DNA of 64,000 bases from G963662675 sp963662675 (GTDB lineage Bacteria; Bacteroidota; Bacteroidia; Bacteroidales; Prolixibacteraceae): the NCBI GenBank assembly GCA_963662675.2, contig CAXXHP010000004.1:1240001-1304000 (forward strand), written 5' to 3'. Positions within the stretch are counted from its first letter, which is position 1. Each line of letters starts with the position of its first letter. A program made the position numbers and the translations under genes. This document shows, one piece after another, positions 28,901-37,023 of the stretch. The notes beneath the pieces are model-generated. The model was given only the letters and a program-made list of their open reading frames with translations. It had not been told where the DNA came from and searched no databases.

Positions 28901-29192
28901 GAACTGTTATTTCATCCCATGCCTTTGTGTCGAAATCATTTTTATAAAAATCAACAGGTCTTAAGTTTGGATGCTTTACCCAGTTGAATTTCCAAATACC
29001 ATTCAATGCAAGGTAATTGGGCGAATTTTCTTTTACATCGTCTATGGCTTGCCCTACTGTGGCATAAGGTACATAATGACTATGCGGATCTTCTTTATTG
29101 ATGCCGATTACTTGTTCGTTTTCCCAGTCATGTTGGCCAAAGGCCAGTAGGAAAAGGCAAGAAAATAAACTGGTAATAAGTATTGATCTCAT
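25980..29192 (-). CDS. GH2 beta-galactosidase (LacZ type)
   Basis: 1070 residues with a signal peptide (LFSCLFLLAFGQ), so it acts in the periplasm or outside. The five-domain LacZ layout is seen: sugar-binding domain with GIWKFNWVKHP, the immunoglobulin-like domain, the TIM barrel with acid/base Glu in MWSHGNEAGG and nucleophile Glu in FFICEYAHAMGNAVG, and the C-terminal small-chain domain with YYGAGPFENYVDR. Length matches the family. It should release terminal beta-galactose, which fits the galactose transport and Leloir genes further along the locus. Confidence 0.95.
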   Translation of the reverse strand: MRSILITSLFSCLFLLAFGQHDWENEQVIGINKEDPHSHYVPYATVGQAIDDVKENSPNYLALNGIWKFNWVKHPNLRPVDFYKNDFDTKAWDEITVPSCWELNGYGTPIYTNITYPFEQNPPYVMGNPPSTYTQNEEPNPVGSYKRDFTIPETWNGNEIMLHFEGVKSAFYIWVNGQKVGYSQGSCTPAEFDITDYVKTGQNNISVEVYRWSDGSYLEDQDYWRLSGIYRDVYLYSVPKIHIWDYSLTSTFNDNLSEANLTIDLELKNYGGEGSQTCDVYLTKYGQMPDGNSVIATIPIKQVSAKNGLDISKTVTVESPELWSAEIPNLYQVVFVLKDAEGETTEVISTHYGFRKIEIKDQQLWVNNKSVKLKGVNRHEHDPVTGRTVTLETMIRDVELFKQFNINTVRTSHYANDPDFLKLCDIYGVYVIDEANVESHGMGFGEASLARVESWQKAHVDRVVRMVERDKNLPSVIMWSHGNEAGGGINFTACTEAVKEIDSSRPVHYEGYSECADVESTMYPSLVRVDEEANSDDSKPFFICEYAHAMGNAVGNLQEYWDLIYNNDRLIGACIWDWVDQGLAKEIPGKEGEYFYAYGGDYGDQPNLSNFCINGLTTPDRQITPKMEEVKKVYQNVFFEAVDLSTGKISIENGNLFINLNQYELTWELMCNGKQVQNGTLGSIEIAPGTSKEIIVPYSVNSSNAEYFINLYFTLKKDEIWAEAGHVVASSQMQLPGSSYMAETANMEDMSPLKLGEGDEDVTISGINFKMVFGKSAGTITYLEYYGSKIIESAKRDIPQMGMSGRGSVSNEKPKVEYERIGGPVLNAYRAPTDNDKGFVGLSEIGKQLANLSTEVTEFIVEAINDKTIKIKIDAKSSVTAGYYIATQSIYTVHGNGSVDIQTTFLPENSDVSLPKLGLISELCPGYENVEYYGAGPFENYVDRKSAAFIGRYDTTVDDMFVPYIKPQDCGNRADVRWFSISNHSGYGMLVSSPDLMNFSALHYTPKDLSVAAHPYELTKIDNTILTIDTAVRGLGNGSCGPGTIDRYIISPEETTFNYSIAPYVQKLNK

Positions 29193-29256
29193 GTTCGTGT
29201 TTATTAGGTTGATTTCGCTGTCAATTTATGTGGGAGGATACTGTTCAATAATGAAT

Positions 29257-29339
29257 GTCATTCCGAACTTGTTTCGAGATCTCTATCAGATAACGTTATG
29301 ATCTGCTTTACACAGATCCTGAAACAAATTCAGGATGAC
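29257..29339. repeat. Dispersed palindromic repeat, copy 2 (diverged, longer spacer)
   Basis: It begins GTCATTCCGAACTTGTTTCG and ends with CCTGAAACAAATTCAGGATGAC, shared in inverted form. The spacer is longer than in copies 1 and 3. It lies between the GH2 gene and the gene upstream of it. Confidence 0.8.
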
Positions 29340-29381
29340 TTTTCAAATTATCACTCACATTGGAACAGCATCATAATTTTT

Positions 29382-31118
29382 CTAGTAATGGTACATTTTC
29401 ACTTTTAAAGCTCCAATACTTGAGCTGTCGAAGAATACGTTTTGCTCGTCGCCGTTTAGCAATCGTCCGGGGATAAATTGATCGTTCTCAAATTTACCTT
29501 CCCAAACCTGATCAAAGTCGCAGAATTTAGCTTTAATGCCATCCTTTACAGTAATGTCTGCATTAAAACCATAACCTACGATATAAAAATCATCATTACT
29601 AGTTTGAATAATGATACCTCCACCCATGACGGGCTGTTGAGGTCCCTGGTTGCCAAACATAGGCATGGGTGCCGGAGCATCATTCCCCTCATCTTCATCA
29701 TCATTACGGTTTCTTTCTGCCTGCTCACCTGCTGCTCCCATTACCGCACCAATATCAAAGCCTCTTCTGGGTGAGATGGTGAATTTATAATCGCCAATTT
29801 CAAGCACTTCGGCTTCTTTACCGGGATAGATAAATACGCCGCGCATTTTATCCGATCCAAGGTTTGCAGTAATAAGTCCATACATTTCCTGCATTGCACC
29901 ATATGCATCGGCATAAAGTTTTTGTTCCGCAGATAGATTTTCAGGATCGAAATCATCAATACCGAAAGGGGAAAAGCACAATGCATCCCATTCGCCAATG
30001 GCATAAAGAGGTCTTGCTGCGACTGCACCACTTTCAGGAATTAGAATAGGGTTCCCTTTCCATGAAAAAGCCTCACAAATCTGATCTAGTTGCAACATGT
30101 ATGAATTTGGTGTTAATACATCCAAATTTGGCGCACCGGCAGCATACATGTCGAAAAACTCTGGGATTGAACAGCCATTTCCAAGACTGGCACCACGTGA
30201 ATTGATGCCAAATACAGATGCATTTACAAATGTGGGGAGCGGGTGGATCTTTTTTCCTTCTACTGAAAATAAATCCAGGTATTTTGCAAATGAATAAGCT
30301 GTAAAAATATGTTCCGTGAAGTTTACAATTTTACCACTTTCATCTTTCTTTGTTATGCTTTTACCAAATACTTCGTTCCAAGTTCCCTCTGTTTTGTTTC
30401 CATTCTCATCCCATGCTTGTGCAAGATCCGGCTGAAGTGTCGCTTTGTTTTCTTTTAGGTAGCTGATTAATTGCTCTGGTACATCTGAGTCCCATGCTTT
30501 TTCAGCTTCTTTTGAATAGTCACGGGCAGCACCGCGCAATCCAGGTTCATTGCCAATTTGCATCATAATCACGGTATGATCTGTGTCGGTTTCCCTAATA
30601 TGTTTCATTAGCTCTGTATAGGCATTTAAATCTGCTTCTAATACATTTTCGCTAAACAAGCTTGGAAGCTCTAAGTCAGTGCCATTAGGTGTTTGAGAAC
30701 GAGGAAAACGTTTTGGATTTGTTTTAACCCACGAAGGGGCATAAGTATTAAACGGGTTTTTAAAAGTCCCAAACCAGATTAATGCCAACTTTAGGTTTTC
30801 TTCTTTAGCTCCTTCGATTACAGCATCGACAAGTGAAAAATCAAATTGTCCCTCAACAGGTTCAATAAGTTCCCAAGACACCGTTGCAATAACTGAATTG
30901 AGGTTAACTGCAGCCATATCTGCCCAAACATCTTTCATGTATTCTTCACTTGAACACGTAGAATTGTGAAGTTCTCCAGACAGCATAACAAACGGCTTAC
31001 CATCTACCATCAGTTTTGTTGAGTTAGAGTCTTTTCCCAAATAAGGAATTTGTGCAAATGTTGAACTTCCTGCTAATATCAAAAATAGGATCATTAGCAC
31101 AATTGATTTTCTTTTCAT
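29382..31118 (-). CDS. GH35-like beta-galactosidase with DUF5597-type C-terminus
   Basis: 578 residues with a signal peptide (LFLILAGSSTFAQ). The TIM barrel begins PYLGKDSNSTKLMVDGKPFV, with GELHNS following, typical of GH35/GH42-like enzymes. MQIGNEPG carries the probable acid/base Glu and ILIPESGA the probable nucleophile Glu. The C-terminal region, with a low-complexity DDEDEGNDAPAPMPM insert, matches the DUF5597 domain that follows such barrels in Bacteroidota. It should hydrolyse beta-galactosides outside the cytoplasm. The Pro/Met/Gln-rich insert near residues 465-495 is unusual and probably a flexible loop. It lies 15 bases downstream of the esterase gene. Confidence 0.85.
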   Translation of the reverse strand: MKRKSIVLMILFLILAGSSTFAQIPYLGKDSNSTKLMVDGKPFVMLSGELHNSTCSSEEYMKDVWADMAAVNLNSVIATVSWELIEPVEGQFDFSLVDAVIEGAKEENLKLALIWFGTFKNPFNTYAPSWVKTNPKRFPRSQTPNGTDLELPSLFSENVLEADLNAYTELMKHIRETDTDHTVIMMQIGNEPGLRGAARDYSKEAEKAWDSDVPEQLISYLKENKATLQPDLAQAWDENGNKTEGTWNEVFGKSITKKDESGKIVNFTEHIFTAYSFAKYLDLFSVEGKKIHPLPTFVNASVFGINSRGASLGNGCSIPEFFDMYAAGAPNLDVLTPNSYMLQLDQICEAFSWKGNPILIPESGAVAARPLYAIGEWDALCFSPFGIDDFDPENLSAEQKLYADAYGAMQEMYGLITANLGSDKMRGVFIYPGKEAEVLEIGDYKFTISPRRGFDIGAVMGAAGEQAERNRNDDEDEGNDAPAPMPMFGNQGPQQPVMGGGIIIQTSNDDFYIVGYGFNADITVKDGIKAKFCDFDQVWEGKFENDQFIPGRLLNGDEQNVFFDSSSIGALKVKMYHY

Positions 31119-31133
31119 AATCTATGTTTATTT

Positions 31134-32024
31134 TTATAATTTATCGATCCACTGAAACAAGGGTTGCATCCATTCATCTATAGGAATGTTTATAAAACCA
31201 TGACCTCCTTCAGGTATTAAATTCATCCCAGCAGGAACATTGTTTTTAATTAGTGCCTGATAAAATCGGATACTATTTTCAACTGGAACCATTTTATCAT
31301 CTCCTGCATGTGTAAGCCATGTTGGAGGTGTATTTTCGGTTACTTGCATATCGTTAGTATACAAATCAACTTGCTCAACTGTAGGATTTACCCCTAATAA
31401 GTTATCCCTTGATCCCTGATGTGTTAATTCCTTTTTCATACTGATGACAGGATAAACAAGAATTAAAAAATCGGGACGTAAGCTTATATTTTCATTGTTC
31501 GGTATATATGACTTATTGAAATGAGTGCCTGCTGTAGAAGCCAGATGACCTCCGGCAGAGAATCCCATAATTCCAATTCCATCAGGTTCTACACCCCATT
31601 CGTCAGCTCTTTGCCTTACCGTTCTTATAGCTTGCTGAGCATCCTGCAATGGCCCAATCGATTTATCCTTCATAATGGAATCACTGGGCAAACGATATTT
31701 CAACACAAAAGCGGCAATTCCTTTTTTGACGAATTCTTCTGCAATTAAAGTTCCCTCTCTGCCATATGTTTCCATAAAATACCCTCCCCCAGGACAAACA
31801 ATAACCCCCATTCCGGTTGCTTGATCTTTTGCCGGCAAAAAGATTTCCAGAGTCGGTTCTGAGATGTTACGAAAACCGGCCACCTCATCGCCAAACTTCA
31901 TTGGTTCTTCTTTCATTGTATTTGGGATACTATTGGGAATTACGCCATCATACAATGGAATGACTTCTTGTGCTGATAAGCCAACAGATGCAAATAGTAT
32001 TATTAAATTTATCAGATACTTCAT
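31134..32024 (-). CDS. Alpha/beta-hydrolase, probable carbohydrate acetyl esterase
   Basis: 296 residues with a signal peptide (LIILFASVGLSAQ). Oxyanion motif CPGGGY, nucleophile GFSAGGHLA, Asp in THAGDDKMVP and His in EGGHGF give a complete catalytic triad. The family (BD-FAE/axe-like esterases) removes acetyl or related acyl groups from plant and algal polysaccharides. The start codon overlaps the deacetylase stop by four bases (ATGA), so the two genes are translationally coupled. This supports a target glycan carrying ester groups. Confidence 0.88.
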   Translation of the reverse strand: MKYLINLIILFASVGLSAQEVIPLYDGVIPNSIPNTMKEEPMKFGDEVAGFRNISEPTLEIFLPAKDQATGMGVIVCPGGGYFMETYGREGTLIAEEFVKKGIAAFVLKYRLPSDSIMKDKSIGPLQDAQQAIRTVRQRADEWGVEPDGIGIMGFSAGGHLASTAGTHFNKSYIPNNENISLRPDFLILVYPVISMKKELTHQGSRDNLLGVNPTVEQVDLYTNDMQVTENTPPTWLTHAGDDKMVPVENSIRFYQALIKNNVPAGMNLIPEGGHGFINIPIDEWMQPLFQWIDKL

Positions 32025-32818
32025 GGGTTAGTAGTTGGGGATGTTTTTTCAATATTTGGCGTTATTAATCTGAGTGCTTCTTCTGTATTTACGTATGTTG
32101 TTAATTCCCTGAGTGAAATTACCTTATAGTCATTTTCATAAAGATAGTTTAGATATTCTCGAAATAGTTCAGGAGGAGTAGTCACCCATGGGTGTTCAAT
32201 ATCAGGAACTCCATGAATAGTAAGAACAACAACCTTTCCGCCCTTTGCTTCTATAAATGCATTCATGATTTGTTCTTTGTTTTTGGCTACCATAGCCCAA
32301 CTTGGAACTAAAAGAGGATGGTCAACCAGTGGATCATAGGGTCGATCGCCTCCGGCACGAGCAAATGAATAACCTCTATTTTGCAGATAATCAACAATGG
32401 TTGAATCTAAGCCATATCCGGGATAAGCAAACGTTACAGGGTTTAATATGCCCATGGAATCACATTTATCATCAATATAACTGAGTTGATATTCAACTTC
32501 ATCAAAGGATAATTCAGGAAGCATGGGATGGTTTCGTGTATGGTTAGCGATTTCAAATCCCATCTTGTCCAGTTCCTTTATCTGCCTCCAATTCATATAC
32601 TTCGTAGTGTCGCTAAAGTTTGGGGGAAATTCACAAATAAAAAAAGTAGCACCAAACCCATATTCAACTAAGAGAGGTGCAACAACTGAATATTGGCTGG
32701 CAGTTGCATCATCAAAAGTAAAAACCACCAGTTTATCGGGTATTTCTTTCTTTATGATTTGAGCCTTTGTGCCAAAACAAATACTTAAGGAGAGTAAAAT
32801 TAAGTATGCCGTTCTCAT
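32021..32818 (-). CDS. Polysaccharide deacetylase family (NodB domain) protein
   Basis: 265 residues with a signal peptide. The NodB fold is shown by VVFTFDDATASQ (metal-binding and catalytic Asp pair), GFGATFFI, the metal-binding NHTRNHP (H-x-x-x-H) and TFAYPGYG. CE4 enzymes remove N- or O-acetyl groups from sugars in a metal-dependent manner. It is directly coupled to the esterase gene, so both probably deacylate the same glycan before the glycosidases act. The substrate is not readable from sequence. Confidence 0.88.
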   Translation of the reverse strand: MRTAYLILLSLSICFGTKAQIIKKEIPDKLVVFTFDDATASQYSVVAPLLVEYGFGATFFICEFPPNFSDTTKYMNWRQIKELDKMGFEIANHTRNHPMLPELSFDEVEYQLSYIDDKCDSMGILNPVTFAYPGYGLDSTIVDYLQNRGYSFARAGGDRPYDPLVDHPLLVPSWAMVAKNKEQIMNAFIEAKGGKVVVLTIHGVPDIEHPWVTTPPELFREYLNYLYENDYKVISLRELTTYVNTEEALRLITPNIEKTSPTTNP

Positions 32819-32995
32819 TGTTAAAATTTCATTGCAATTTCACAAATTAGATCTGAGAATATCCTTTACAAGGAATTGGATTTGCCAATCTCCATTCAGA
32901 AATCTAAACAGAAATGACAAATCCAATAATTAAACCTTCTCTAAAAAAACTATATAATAAACCAAAACCTACACATACTAAATAATTTATCGAGA

Positions 32996-35900
32996 TTAGT
33001 CGGTTGTATATCCATCGATAATTTTAACCGAAAGACTACCATTGTCAGCCTCAAAAAGGTATCCTCCGGAAGCTAGCTCAAATTTTGCAACATCATTACC
33101 ATTCCGATCTGTTAAACCAACAAATGTCACACCCGAAATAGAATCAAAATCATCTATCAAAATACCATTTATCGGTAAGTATAATGTAGCAGTTGTATTC
33201 GAAGGAATAACCGTTTTATAAGTTTTCAAGTTACCTTCATTTGATGTCCAACTCGATACGATTTTCCCGTAATATGATTCGTATTCTCCATCGACTTCCG
33301 TGATACGCTCCTGATCATTAAATTGACTCCCAGTATCAATTGTAGGTTGAAGAATTACATTTTTAAATCCAGGGTTATTCTCATCTTTCTGGATACCTGC
33401 CATGTATTCAAACATCCATTCAGCTACTGCACCATAAGCATAGTGGTTGAATGAGTTCATACCATTGTCTTCAAAGCTGTTGACATGGCTGTAAGCATTC
33501 CATCTTTCCCATGTTGTTGTTGCACCTTGATTAACTTCATACAACCATGATGGTTGTGCGTCCTGAAGCAACAGGTCGTAAGCTGCATTACTCAAACTAT
33601 TTTCTGTTAGCACAGGCAACAATACATTTACGCCAAGAAATCCGGTTGACAATGTTTTTTCACCTTGTCCTTTACGCACAGACTCATCGACATTGTCAAT
33701 ATTGGTAAGCAAGTTTTTTATGAATGTTTCTTTTTCTTCTTCAGAATTATACAATCCCATCTTTAGCGCCCAGATGATACTTGTTTGTGAGTTGTCCTGG
33801 ATAATACCAGTTCCCATAAACCCGCCTCCGGTTACATTATCTGCTGTTACTGCCAATACATTTGATTGGTCATCAACATATTTTTCAGCAAGGAAATCCC
33901 TCATTCTTTCATATTCAGCCTGATATTTTTCAGCATCGAGTTTTTTGCCTACAGCTTCGGCCATTTTTGCCATGATCATTGCATCATAAGCTTGATAATA
34001 ACCAGCCATTAAGTCACCAGATGTTGTTTGAAGTGCTACCCAGTCGCCAAATCCGGCGCGAAGTCCTTCTGCCATTATACCATCCATATATGCTGATAAC
34101 ATATCATAATTTTCTTCAAGTACCGAAATATCACCCGTTTGAAGATATAGTGCCCATGTTAAAGTAATACCAACATCTGTCCATCCTGCATTTGTGCTTC
34201 CACCGCCAAATCCACCTGTAGAAGGATTATTACCCATACTTTGACCAGGCATTGTTGTACCAAACTTTCCAGCATTATTGTCATTGTAATTTACTGCAAT
34301 ATCCATGTAGTTGTTCATGAAATTGAATGCGTCGAAGTTGTACAATGCCGTTTCAGCAAATACAACGATATCTCCTGACCACCCCAGACGCTCTGAACGG
34401 TTAGGACAGTCAGTTGGTATTGTAATGTGGTTGCCCATTTGGCTCCACAATGTATTTTGATGAAGTTTGTTTACATCTTCATTGTTAGTGATAATGCTAC
34501 CTGTTTGTTCTGTTACAGAAGTCATTGGCTGAGCATAAATATCATGAATTGTGATGTCGTTGTCAGTAGAGATTTCCAAATAGCGGTAACCGTGGAATGT
34601 GAAGCTTGCTCGGTAATCCTGCACTTCTTCATCATTTAGATAATACACGTCTGTGTACCAATCGTTTTCATCTTCACGGGCTCTTGTTAAACCAGTTAGG
34701 TAAATCGTACCTTTAGGACCACAACTACCATATCCACTTCCTTCATTATTTGGATTAGTTTTCCCATCATTTAACATTTCAGCTCCTTGCATGCGTACCA
34801 TTGTGCCTGTAGTACCAGATAAAGAAATGCCTGTCACACCTGCAATGTTTTGTCCGAAGTCAATAATAAGTTTTTCACCTTTCTCAAGTTTGATCTCATT
34901 TTGAGGGTTAACAATTTCAGGAACTACCTGACCGTATGCCAGACCTGTTGAGAAATCGATATTTTCCGGATCATAAATGAATGTATCTTCGCTTGGCTGG
35001 GGGTCAAGGCGTAATTCATCCAACATGTAAGCTGTGTTTTCATCACCACCAACAAACTGTGGGCTGTAACCTTCAAGTTTTGTAACTGCATTCCAGTTTG
35101 AATCATTGAAGTTTACATCATTCCAACCTTTAACATTAGCTTCCAAACGGGCATCATAAATCTCACCCATGAAAAAGTCATTCATTAAGATTGGGCCATC
35201 TTCAGAAGCAGTCCAATCGTCAGTATTAGTAAGAATTACATCCTGGCTGCCATCTGTATAATTAATAACCATTTTGGCAATTAATGCAAGCTCATATTTA
35301 TCATCATCTCCGATACGTCCATAATAATCTTCACCGATTATACCTGAATACCAACCATTTCCAATTCTTGCACCTAAAGCTACCTCATTGCCATCAATGT
35401 AGTTAGTCACATCGTAAGTGCGGAAATAGATATAGTCGTTGTAATTTGTCCATCCCGGGCTGAAGATGTCATCTAAAACAGTACCGTCATTTTGAAGCTG
35501 CATTACTTCTTTTCCATTAATATAGGCATCGAAAACTCCTAATGACGAGATGTACAAACGAGCTGATTCTACGTTGCTTTTTATTGTTTGCTCAGTGCGG
35601 AATAACGGCATTGCTGTAGATTCTTCTTCATATACAACAGGCTGTCCATTAAATGTTTTCTGATTGTATATTTCACCACTTGGGGCACCACGCATACCAG
35701 GGAACCCACCCATTCCTTGTTGTGTTTCGGGAACAGTTAATCTGATTGTTGAATTGTCTACCTTTTCGCTTTTCCCATCGATAGATATTGTGAAATCATT
35801 AAATGTTGCTGATTGAGCAGGATTTAAAACCGTACCTGATCTCCTGTCTGTTTGTGCAGCAGCGGCCATTAAGCTAACGTAAGGTTTTTCAATTGAAAAT

Positions 35901-36649
35901 GAATGTTCAATGACGCTCACCTCTTTATCGTTAATCGACGTCGTAATTGTATTGTCTGTAACACTGATTGAAAGTTCGAAAGCTGTTCCTTCTGACACAA
36001 TTCCCCCCAGGCTTACTGTTCCAAGCTCAATTGTTCCTGCCGGAGTAACTTTTGTAGCAGTTAAATTGTTTCCGGAGAAGCTCCACACAAAGCGATTTTC
36101 TTCGTTTTTAACACCAAAGTATAAGGTGAAGCCATCTTCTTCAATTGTAGGAGTTACATCGATTCTATATTCTTCATTGAAACAATTTTCGACCATCGGT
36201 TCATAATAAATCCAATCTGCACCGCTGAAGTCTGTGCCTGTTTCATAATATGCTCTTTCTGATTTGGCAAGTTCTCCATTTGAGCAACCTACTGTAACAT
36301 CCCAATAATATTGTGTTTCAAAATCTAATTCTGGCCCTGAATAAGGAATTGCAACAGATAAATCACTTGATACTTCCCCACTATCCCAAATTTTGTTTCC
36401 ACTTTCGTTTAAAACTACAATTTGATAAAACTCCTGAGATAGACCTATTGTTTTGGAGTCCATTTTCCATCCAAAAACAATACCACTGGGTTCTATTCCA
36501 ATTGGGTCCTCAGCATAATTTACTGTTAAATCACAGATAGTTGTTTCGGTTGCATTTAAGGTACAACTATGAAATATACCGACTAAAACAATTAGAATAA
36601 ACTGCAGCTTTAAATAGCTACATCGATGGAAGTTAATTTTTACACTCAT
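32996..36649 (-). CDS. GH78 alpha-L-rhamnosidase, multi-domain
   Basis: 1217 residues with an N-terminal signal (FILIVLVGIFHSC, possibly a lipobox). The order is Ig-like domain (about 35-130), an inserted beta domain that resembles a concanavalin-like module (about 140-310), the rhamnosidase N-terminal domain (FSPGWTNYNDYIYFRTYDVT), a second beta domain, and the (alpha/alpha)6 catalytic barrel. CPNRSERLGWSGD holds the general acid Asp or Glu region, and TTTWERWNAYSH holds the catalytic base Glu. It should release alpha-L-rhamnose at the periplasm or surface. It is the promoter-proximal gene of the hydrolase operon, with operator C and the second conserved element just upstream. Confidence 0.93.
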   Translation of the reverse strand: MSVKINFHRCSYLKLQFILIVLVGIFHSCTLNATETTICDLTVNYAEDPIGIEPSGIVFGWKMDSKTIGLSQEFYQIVVLNESGNKIWDSGEVSSDLSVAIPYSGPELDFETQYYWDVTVGCSNGELAKSERAYYETGTDFSGADWIYYEPMVENCFNEEYRIDVTPTIEEDGFTLYFGVKNEENRFVWSFSGNNLTATKVTPAGTIELGTVSLGGIVSEGTAFELSISVTDNTITTSINDKEVSVIEHSFSIEKPYVSLMAAAAQTDRRSGTVLNPAQSATFNDFTISIDGKSEKVDNSTIRLTVPETQQGMGGFPGMRGAPSGEIYNQKTFNGQPVVYEEESTAMPLFRTEQTIKSNVESARLYISSLGVFDAYINGKEVMQLQNDGTVLDDIFSPGWTNYNDYIYFRTYDVTNYIDGNEVALGARIGNGWYSGIIGEDYYGRIGDDDKYELALIAKMVINYTDGSQDVILTNTDDWTASEDGPILMNDFFMGEIYDARLEANVKGWNDVNFNDSNWNAVTKLEGYSPQFVGGDENTAYMLDELRLDPQPSEDTFIYDPENIDFSTGLAYGQVVPEIVNPQNEIKLEKGEKLIIDFGQNIAGVTGISLSGTTGTMVRMQGAEMLNDGKTNPNNEGSGYGSCGPKGTIYLTGLTRAREDENDWYTDVYYLNDEEVQDYRASFTFHGYRYLEISTDNDITIHDIYAQPMTSVTEQTGSIITNNEDVNKLHQNTLWSQMGNHITIPTDCPNRSERLGWSGDIVVFAETALYNFDAFNFMNNYMDIAVNYNDNNAGKFGTTMPGQSMGNNPSTGGFGGGSTNAGWTDVGITLTWALYLQTGDISVLEENYDMLSAYMDGIMAEGLRAGFGDWVALQTTSGDLMAGYYQAYDAMIMAKMAEAVGKKLDAEKYQAEYERMRDFLAEKYVDDQSNVLAVTADNVTGGGFMGTGIIQDNSQTSIIWALKMGLYNSEEEKETFIKNLLTNIDNVDESVRKGQGEKTLSTGFLGVNVLLPVLTENSLSNAAYDLLLQDAQPSWLYEVNQGATTTWERWNAYSHVNSFEDNGMNSFNHYAYGAVAEWMFEYMAGIQKDENNPGFKNVILQPTIDTGSQFNDQERITEVDGEYESYYGKIVSSWTSNEGNLKTYKTVIPSNTTATLYLPINGILIDDFDSISGVTFVGLTDRNGNDVAKFELASGGYLFEADNGSLSVKIIDGYTTD

Positions 36650-36694
36650 GTTGAATTGGTTAATTTATATAAAATCACGACCAGAGCCCTAACT

Positions 36695-36721
36695 ACTGGT
36701 TGGTACAGGTGGCTAAATTAG
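36695..36721 (-). promoter_or_regulatory. GH78 promoter with 20-bp operator (site C)
   Basis: The plus strand reads ACTGGTTGGTACAGGTGGCT (36695-36714), two 10-bp direct repeats matching sites A, B and D. In aligned register the -7 box is CTAATTTA, weaker than in the other three. A bound repressor would cover the start of transcription, 46 bases before the GH78 start codon. Confidence 0.7.
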
Positions 36722-36752
36722 TGCAAAAATCACAGAAAAATGAATTTTAATA

Positions 36753-36783
36753 AAATGTTCTTAAACACACTTGTATATACAAG
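36753..36783 (-). promoter_or_regulatory. Second conserved regulatory element upstream of the GH78 operon
   Basis: It contains the perfect 14-bp palindrome CTTGTATATACAAG (36770-36783) and shares 26 of 31 bases with 20795-20825, at the same 58-base offset from the operator start. The palindrome type is common for GntR- or LacI-like dimers. It is absent from the galT and galM promoters. Confidence 0.6.
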
Positions 36784-36806
36784 CTAAATTGGCAGTTTTT
36801 AAAAAG

Positions 36807-36834
36807 AATGCCGAGGGTGTACACCCTCGGCATT
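36807..36834 (-). terminator. Terminator of the galT-galK-transporter operon
   Basis: A perfect 28-base palindrome with arms AATGCCGAGGGTGT. Read on the minus strand it is followed by CTTTTT. It isolates the gal operon from the GH78 promoter. Confidence 0.85.
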
Positions 36835-36857
36835 TCTATCTAAATTAAAATGTCAGA

Positions 36858-36989
36858 CTAGCCAACATTAATCGTTATAGTTTCCAACCTTATACTTTCT
36901 GCGTTTGCACTAATCGTAACAAAACCGCCTTCTATTCCGGCAGGACGAACAAATGCAAGACATCTGCCATACCATGTCCTTCTCTGATA
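36858..36989 (-). pseudogene. C-terminal remnant of a GH2-type beta-galactosidase
   Basis: On the minus strand the frame reads YQRRTWYGRCLAFVRPAGI, then GGFVTISANAES and a stop at 36858-36860. This resembles the last domain of DUF4982-type GH2 enzymes (G-R-C-[LA]-x-x-[VI]-x-[SP]-x-G...G-x-[IV]-x-[LI]-x-A). An in-frame stop lies just upstream and no start codon exists. It is probably the tail left after loss of another beta-galactosidase gene from the gal operon. Confidence 0.55.
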
Positions 36990-37023
36990 TTATGGAAAAG
37001 TTTGCGTCAATGCATATTGATTG

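Larger units (their letters stand above)
36650..37023. other. Control region between two operons of the carbohydrate locus
   Basis: 374 bases. They contain operator C (36695-36714), the second conserved element (36753-36783), the perfect terminator palindrome (36807-36834) and a GH2-like gene remnant (36858-36989). Confidence 0.7.

Noticed and set aside
32819..32995. A further copy of the 20-bp operator before the deacetylase gene
   Set aside because: No GGTAC-type repeat is present. The deacetylase and downstream genes are probably read from the GH78 promoter.
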